Source: Spirometra erinaceieuropaei | Lineage: Eukaryota; Platyhelminthes; Cestoda; Diphyllobothriidea; Diphyllobothriidae | Direction: 5' to 3' | Assembly (NCBI GenBank): GCA_902702965.1 | Contig: CACRXP010000188.1 | Span: 320,831-384,830 of the forward strand | Length of the DNA stretch: 64,000 bases | Shown: positions 57,901 to 64,000 of the stretch, in pieces | How the letters are laid out: each line of letters begins with the position of its first letter | Numbering within the stretch: the first letter of the stretch is position 1 | The notes under the pieces: generated by a model | What the model was told of the DNA's origin: nothing | Database searches by the model: none | What the model saw: the letters and a program-made list of their open reading frames with translations, nothing else | Position numbers and translations under genes: made by a program

Positions 57901-58037
57901 CTCCTCAAGTTGGCCTTTTTAGGCAAAGCAGATCTCGCTGAGCGCTGCGATTTCTACTCTGTAGAGAGCTAGTTTTTGAACGACTAGCGCTGCCCTCCGT
58001 TCCGGTCGATTGCGCCTCAGACTGCCCATAAAGGATC
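54987..58037 (-). pseudogene. APE-type LINE copy C: near full-length, heavily mutated
   Basis: The order is complete on the minus strand. Endonuclease begins near 58037 (RNRPERRAALVVQKLALYRVEIAALSE, then GQLEEGVTGYTLFW, RRDTGVTFAIRNDI). Linker LLAKKNRLHRAYLDC is near 57000. RT runs from 56600 to 55500 (QCGFRKRREAIEMVFATRQLQ, LYSTSVDLMKTIEWVN). LLFADVCALD at 55816-55845 shows that the second catalytic Asp is Val. The thumb (RIRKFWNGP region) and a final C2H2-like end MCLLGHTRIHENLR-stop at 54987 follow. The DLTKAFD motif has become DLMKTIE, and there are many frameshifts and stops. Part of the zinc-finger region is deleted. It is about 3 kb plus a UTR of about 0.9 kb. Confidence 0.84.
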
Positions 58038-59749
58038 AAAATTTTCAGACTGCCATGGTGAGTAGACTCACTCTAGCAGACTTTATTGTGTGCGCAGGTG
58101 AGGAGCAGGAGGAAATGTAAGATTGTTGTTTCTTGTTTTGTTGTTTTGACCGCTTATTTTGCATCTGTGAGCCACTCTCAGCATGTAGAGGACTTGATTC
58201 TAGCCTTTGTTCAGTGCAACTTTCCAACTACTTTCTCCGCGAGGACGTCACCAATGTTGTTCCTAAACAGGGTCGCTGAGACTTTCTAGACGGTTGTCGG
58301 ACTCCTCTATGAGCCACGACTTTGTCTAGTGGGGGAACGACCGAGTTAGCATGGGCCACCTACGGAATTGTATGTCGTCCTTTCCGTAGGACTTTTGAAG
58401 TGGGTGGAAAGCAGGAGGACGGGGGAAGGGTATAAATGCTGGAAACAGAGTTTTCCTCTACCCCTCTGAGCTTACTGATTGTTGGAATTTAATCCATAAG
58501 CAGGCAACTTCAACAGAACGGTATTTAACTTACCTGTTGATCGCTTAGCTTTTAGCCTCCAGTGGGGTTGCAGACGGGGCCTCATCTCGGAGATGACAAG
58601 GCGGCGATCCGTCCGTCCAGCGGTGGTGTTCCTCCTCTCCATAGGACTTTAGGTGTGGGGAAGAGGGAGAGGGATGTGAGAGGGGAATGGGGGAGGCGGG
58701 TGAGAATGGGGAGAAGAGAGCAGGGAAGGGATGCAGGATTACCGAGTGTTGGGGGACACACAAAACCGGATACCCTCAACCTTATTTAGCTCGCCAGCCG
58801 AGGGGGTTATCAGGGCATGGCCGATAGCAGAGCCTAGCATCGAGAATCTACATGTGAGAGTTTGGTGTCCGGTAATGTACGCTATACGCAGTCAACTTCT
58901 GCAGGCAAATGAAGCGACCTACTACAACCATCACGTGAGCCTACAGCTGAACAGCCCTACACCACCTACATTAATTAAGGTTGGTGATGGATTTCCGATT
59001 AGCAAGGAAGTCTTATTTATCGGATTTTAGTTCTGTCCTTTGAATAAGCCATCATAACACTAACTTACTTAACAACAGCGCATGACTGTCAAAATGCAGT
59101 ACTGCGCTGCTGCATCAAAGCAAAAATAGGGACCGTAGTAACTCCGAACGCGGTTTGGACATGACCCAGTTTAGATGATACCTTAACGGCTACCGTAGGC
59201 CCTTATGAACGTATTAAACACCACGACATTCTATGTGCCGGTCTTATCACCGATCGACAGAAAGGTTCGTACAGGCCACTGAAAATAAAGTAACGAAAAC
59301 TGAAAAAGATCAATCCATCTCTGATTAAGCGCAAATGTTTCTTATTAAAACATGCAAACGCACTCTGAACTTATAATGGTGTGATAACAATCGTGCTTTG
59401 GAAGATGGATGGCTGAAGGCATTACCGTACCCCTCTTTAGAACGAAGTCATGACTACGATGGTTCTTTTTAAATGCGCTTTTTATAGCACTTCTCATAGT
59501 CATGAGCTCAAACACAGTCAGTAAAGTCTGGTATTTATAAAGTTAGGAAACAGGTCCTATATGCTACGCGTAGACGAAATGTTTGTTACGTCATCTACTG
59601 CGTCCACAGCTATCTCCGGTTGCCTAAACTTTGTTCTGTCGTTCGAAAATGTTGGTTTGGGAAGCTGCAATGAGAGAGTTTTGTACGAGTGTACTAAATT
59701 GCTTGAAAACAGGAGATTAAAGGCTGACTTGGACAAAGCTCTGGACTTC
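58038..59749. other. No gene; LINE remnant, G-rich stretch
   Basis: Upstream flank of LINE C. Apart from the LINE piece at 58500-58625, it holds a purine-rich segment (58640-58740) and unrecognised sequence. The ORF ending at 59788 merges into the start of the CR1-like element. Confidence 0.4.
58500..58625 (-). pseudogene. LINE endonuclease fragment
   Basis: About 110 bases match 57190-57305 of LINE C. Minus-strand reading gives SKMRPRLQPHWR...STGKLNTVLLKLPAY, corresponding to the end of the endonuclease and the start of the linker. It is an isolated piece in the same orientation as LINE C. Confidence 0.7.
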
Positions 59750-61953
59750 AGACTTTGGTGTTCGTCCGCTGTCCAGATACTGTTTTAGTAACTGAGACGT
59801 GGGCGTCGGCCTCCGTAGCTGATTTCGAACTCTCTCTTCAAGGCTATATTTGCATTCGAAATGATCGCCAAGACAGCCATGGTGGGGGCAATTGCGTCTA
59901 CGTTAAGCAAACACATACCTTTTTGCCGCTTGACCTGCCGCACTGTTCCGCAGTAGAAGGCAGCTGCTGGTTCCAAGTTGCACTGAAAAATAAGTTCGCC
60001 TTACTCGTTGGCTATGTCTATCGCCCTCCCAACGCAAACGACAATTTTGATCGTTTATTTTTACAGGCATATCATGCTGCGGCCGACTCAAGCTTTAAGT
60101 ATCAATTGGTTGCGGGTGACTTTAATCTTCCCGAAGTCCGCTGGTCTCCGCCTTCAGGCCCATGAAGGTTCGAAGACTTTCTTGAGGCTGTGGATGTTTG
60201 AATGTGGACTCAGGTTGTCGATTTTCCCACCCGGGGATAAAGCATTTTTGACCTGATTTTTTGTAGAGGCTGCATACCTTCGTCTTTGTTATCTCTTGGC
60301 CCACTCGGGGAGCTCAGACCATGACATAGTTGTTTCAACGTTGGAATTCGAGGCTGACAAAAGGTTATCCCCAAAGTATAGCTTTTTCCGCGATTTCCGA
60401 TCAACTCGCTCGACCGAATTATAAGCACACTTTAATTCCTACGACTGGACTGATTTCTTCCTTAGTTCGGATGTAAATGTTTGCACTGCAAAACTGTATG
60501 AAATTTTGGATCCAATTATTTCTTGTTATTTCCCCCGAAAGAAAGTTATTAATGCTGGGGATGAAGCTTTCCTACCCTTACCCTTTCGTCGCAGATTGCG
60601 CAGACTTTATCGTCGATTCCATCTTCAGAACGACGTTTCTGTCCTGCCCTTGATTTGGGATATTTTTGGCGGGCTAATAGATTGTCTGAAGAAAAACAGC
60701 TAGCCGAAAAGGTCCAATTCACTAAAAACCGTTCGTCACATATCTCGAAACCTTTCTCTCAAAAAGTACGAAATCAAAGTAAAACGCAGCATCCCACCCT
60801 CCAAGACGCTCTCCGGAATCCTATAGTTGATGCCCAGTTAACCGCTGATAGTTTCAATGATTTCCTGTCCAAAACGTTTATTGAAGACTCGACCACTTCG
60901 CTTCCGACCATCCAGGCATTGACCGGGGCAGTTCTAGAAACTATTACTTTCACTCTGTGGGATGTGACTGTTGCAATTCGGCGTTTTCGTCAATGTTATA
61001 GTCCAGGCCCTGATGGTGTTCCAGTTAGCATTTTAAAAGCCGATGCAAGTACGATTTTCCCATTCCTCTAATGCAAGATATTTAATCTCGCTCTTGAAAG
61101 TGAAACTTATCCTACCTTGTGGAAGGAATCACACATTTTGCTCATTCCTAAGCATGGCAAATCTACGTCATTTGATGACTTTCGGCCAATAAACACCCTC
61201 CCCGCCGTTTCGAAGATCTTAGAGACGTTGATCAAAGATAAGATGATGTGTCGCTTAACCGAAAATAACCTACTGAGTGCTGCTCAGCATGAATTCCTCA
61301 AAGCTCGGTCTTGTTACACCTGCCGACAATCTTTTTTGACTATGTTCTCCAATCTACGGACACTGGTTTTGCACTTTACACAGTATCTTTCGATTTCACT
61401 GTTCGTATTTATTTAGCACTTTACACAGTATCTTTCGATTTCACTGTTCTTATTTATTTAGCCTCATGTGTGCTACTGAGCGGAAGAAAATAGAATCCGT
61501 TCAACAATTTTTTACCAAGAGAATTTTAACCCCGGAACACCGACATTTGTCTTACCAAGAGCGCTGCCGGCTTGCGGGTCTTCATCCTTTATGGTTCCGT
61601 AGATTACAAAAGGGACTATTTTTGCTATTTAAACTCTTATATAATCACAAATTCAACCCACTCACCTCTTTAAGACATCATATCTACCTACGACGTAACA
61701 GTCACCGTGAGGTCTTTTTATTTCTTCCGTTGGCACGTACTGTTAAATATCGTCGGTTCTTTTCTGTAAATGCAATTGCTATTTGGAATAAACTACTCAT
61801 GAATGTGAAAAATCTGCAAAATTGTCCTTTGTTTAAGAGAACTGTTACTCTATTTTTGCATTCAGAAAAGCTCCCACAAATTTTGGGGGCTGAATCCACT
61901 GATCGGCTGTACCGTATCGATGGCGTTCATGGTCTCTAACCACTATGGCCGCC
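59750..61953 (+). pseudogene. CR1/Jockey-like LINE with deleted RT catalytic core
   Basis: The APE endonuclease comes first: LVTETWASASVADFELSLQGY near 59785-59847 (catalytic Glu in ETW), YVYRPPNA, VAGDFNLPEVRW near 60110-60145, and SDHDIVV near 60312. Frameshifts near 60160 and 60690 and stops separate it from RT (CYSPGPDGVPVSILKA, LWKESHILLIPKHGK, FRPINTLPAVSKILE, NNLLSAAQHEFLKARS). At about 61340-61465 the palm with its YxDD-type motif is missing, replaced by a duplicated 45-bp unit. The frame then resumes in the C-terminal domain (ERKKIESVQQFFTKRILTPEHRHLSYQERCRLAGL) to a stop at 61937. This layout is typical of CR1-like elements. Not functional. Confidence 0.85.
61371..61460. repeat. Tandem 45-bp duplication at LINE deletion junction
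   Basis: GCACTTTACACAGTATCTTT... at 61371-61415 is repeated at 61416-61460 with one difference (G to T). It sits exactly where the RT catalytic core is missing. Confidence 0.93.
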
Positions 61954-63429
61954 CTGCCAGCACATGGCTCCTTCATAGGCGGGGCTGGAAGGGGCCAGAG
62001 CCCCCTCTGGATTGAAGCATTTTGAAGCGTATTTGCATCGAAACATATGTTTCAAAAGCACCACTTACTGTACCTTCTTTGGCATTAAAAGGAGCCCATT
62101 TATCAAAATTGGCTTATAAATCATGGAGAAAGCATCCGTTAACGCCCACTGAATGTAGCTGCGGATGAGCACAATATACTGAGGTTTTGTTTAAGTCCCT
62201 TATTGCGTAAACTCTCATTTGTCCACCGGATTATAATCTGTGTGTGTTATTTATTCGTATGTAACGCCCCTGGACTTGAACAGTATTGTTTGAATGCCGT
62301 GACACTTTTGGCGCGAGGACCTAGGATGGAGATGGCGTAACTGCGTGCTGGCGAAGACGACCGGTGTCCCTTCCTCCCGTTACCGCCGACCCCCCTCCCG
62401 CAACGAACCGCCGCTCTCGACTCTCTCTCGCTCTCTCATTCAATGTCGGCTCCCTCGGCCCTTCCCTGCAGTTGCCCACAGCGCTGCATCCCCACCGGCT
62501 GTTTAGCTAGTACGCAGGGTCGTCTATCCATCCAGACAGGTCACCTATTTGCTGTTCCTCGTTGCTCGTGTACATTAATGTTTGTTATATACATTCTTCA
62601 TATCAGTTGTTCCATTACACTATATCCATACTCGACGTACTCTCTTCTTCCGCGTGTGAACGAGTTTCGAGAGATGTTAACAGTTCTGTTCAGGTCTACC
62701 TCCGTCAGGATCTCTTCTCGGCGTCTTTTTATTCCGGTGTGTGCTACCCTTGACGTCCTCGGCCGCTACAGTATATTTGACAATCGATAGCAGATAATAT
62801 CGTGAGTCAGCCAATGCTGCTTTCATGCTCTTGATAGCTGTCTTAGTTCATTTATGTATATTATGCTAATTGTTTAGGTGTCTACTCACCAGCCAGTTCA
62901 AGTGGTCGAGTTGTATGTCTATGTATGTATATTTAGCCTTGGTGTTCGCAGTCCACTTATACAAATTGTTTATCGATTTTTACTGAACATCCAAAGCAAT
63001 TATGAAGCGTAATTACTCTGGCTATCACTGAAACACCAGCCGTCGAAGCGGGCACTTTTGGAACGCACAACTGAATGGCATAACATATGTTGAAGTCCAT
63101 GTATATACTGGCACTGACATTTATTATGATTGTACATATTTTCCAATTTCTTTTTCGTTTATACAATAAATAACTCATTCACATGAATTTGCGTCGCGTG
63201 TATTTGATATTGGCTGCCGATTAGTGGGCACGTGTGCGGCGGGGTCACTGTGAGTACTATGTAATACCGTAGTACTCTACGTACGCAGGGTGGCTTCCGA
63301 CGTGTAACCTGTGGAACAGTGAGGCACTGCACCTCAGGGGACTCGGTATACAGGACGATATTTTAAAGTGGTGCCAAAAGTGGGCGGGGATGTGGCGTCC
63401 CCTGCGCATTTTTTTTCGCTGGCGGGGCT
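61954..63429. other. LINE 3' flank and possible LTR-like repeat; no gene
   Basis: It begins with the GC-rich 3' UTR of the CR1-like LINE (61954-62010) and includes the repeat at 62260-62770. No coding gene was recognised. ORFs up to 115 codons lie within the repeat. Confidence 0.4.
62260..62770 (+). repeat. Possible solo LTR
   Basis: Starts TGTAACGCCC and could end at CTACA (62770), about 510 bases. It shares several blocks with 24253-24480. CT-rich stretches (62410-62440) and TATATAC follow. No primer-binding site, polypurine tract or target duplication is recognisable, so the boundaries are guesses. Confidence 0.3.
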
Positions 63430-63552
63430 AGGCGGGGCTATCGCGTTGCATGCCTCGCCACAGCCCCCTCCACAGCCCCGCCTAGCCCCCTCATGGCCCC
63501 CTCTAGCCCCGCCATTATTGAGGGGGCCAGGCGGGGCTGGTGCTGGCAGGGC
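63430..63552 (-). repeat. CR1-like LINE 3' UTR fragment, inverted
   Basis: The reverse complement reads CGCCCTGCCAGCAC then AGCCCCGCC and GGCGGGGC blocks, matching 61953-62010 after the LINE stop. Internally it is a GC-rich array of near-palindromic AGCCCCGCC/GGCGGGGCT units. Confidence 0.55.
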
Positions 63553-63935
63553 GGTCTCACCAGGGGCAATTTCTTTGGCCAACAGCGACAGCGGTCCTTC
63601 GGCGCCTCTATTTTGACTATCCCCAACCTCATGAAAGGAACTTGCGTCTGATAATCTCCGATATCGTGCAGCCCCTCCCTTCTTGACGGTCGAGAGTTTG
63701 TAAAAAGCTCCCACAAATTTTGGGTGCTGAAACCTCTAATCGACTCTACCGTAGCGATGGCGTTTGTGGTCTCTGACCACTATGGCCGGTCTCACCAGGG
63801 ACAATTTCTTTGGCCAACAGCGACAGAGGTTCTTCGGCGCTTCTGTTTGGACTAGCCCCAATTTCATGATAGAAATTGGCGACTGATATTATCCGATAAC
63901 GTGCAGCCCCTTCCTTCTTGACGGTCAAAAGTTTG
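63553..63935. repeat. Direct repeat pair of 148 bp (period 235)
   Basis: Units at 63553-63700 and 63788-63935 begin GGTCTCACCAGGG and end AGTTTGT. They are clearly homologous and differ by scattered substitutions. Between them lies the CR1-like LINE C-terminal piece. On the minus strand both units stay open in the same frame (AARYR...LSLLAKEI.PGET). Confidence 0.85.
63702..63787 (+). pseudogene. CR1-like LINE C-terminal fragment
   Basis: Encodes KLPQILGAETSNRLYRSDGV and continues to a stop, homologous to KLPQILGAESTDRLYRIDGV at the end of the 59.8-61.9 kb LINE, and including the shared ACCACTATGGCC after the stop. It is embedded between the two 148-bp units. Confidence 0.82.
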
Positions 63936-64000
63936 TGGCCAGCAGTTTTTTCCCCCTTAACCCTCCAAACCATAAAAACCATCAACTATATTTTTATTCT
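63936..64000. other. Window end; nothing recognised
   Basis: Short AT-rich flank after the second repeat unit. Confidence 0.4.

Overview
This is eukaryotic DNA, most likely from a flatworm and probably a tapeworm of the Diphyllobothriidea type (Spirometra, Schistocephalus or Diphyllobothrium). I infer this from three things: two intact transporter genes sit in a large gene desert; decayed retroelements of several families are abundant; and one of these families is an APE-type LINE whose single protein ends in C2H2 zinc fingers, which I recall from tapeworm assemblies. No bacterial operon, rRNA gene or CRISPR array is visible. I could not run a search, so the species assignment is inference. 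A 539-base run of N (13434-13972) marks an assembly gap inside a retroelement.

Layout. Two full-length, intronless major facilitator genes of the MFSD8/CLN7-like type lie on the minus strand at 34-1473 and 36353-37942. They are clear paralogues and are the only convincing host genes. Almost everything else recognisable is mobile DNA: Penelope-like elements (PLEs; 14 kb, 22.8-24.1 kb, 27.3-28.9 kb, 40 kb, 43 kb, perhaps 52 kb); an APE-type LINE family with C-terminal zinc fingers (14.4-18.6 kb, 20.6-21.4 kb, 43.6-46.5 kb, 54.0-58.0 kb and short pieces); a CR1/Jockey-like LINE (59.8-61.9 kb and a tail at 63.7 kb); two tRNA-derived SINE families; a Tc1/mariner-like remnant; long inverted-repeat (foldback) elements at 11.7-12.7, 32.6-33.3 and 35.2-36.2 kb; small MITE-like inverted repeats; and possible solo LTRs. 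The stretches 5.2-11.7, 29-32.6, 46.5-50.2 and 58-59.7 kb hold no gene that I can recognise.

The most interesting structure is in the PLEs. Four terminal segments share a compact motif with the core of a type I hammerhead ribozyme: CTGATGA, a 6-bp stem II with a compensatory base-pair change, GAAA, and a short self-complementary ACGT before a GTC cleavage triplet. An AATAAA-like signal and a TTC-rich tail follow. In two truncated copies this terminal segment is inverted at the 5' end of the element. In the 22.8-24.1 kb copy it is present at both ends, and the 3' tail runs into a long (CTT)n/(CCT)n microsatellite. Hammerhead motifs in PLEs are known as a phenomenon; this family and its details look worth checking.

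All retroelement coding regions show frameshifts, stops or lost catalytic residues, so none looks autonomous. The two transporters do not form an operon with anything. Their promoters could not be identified.
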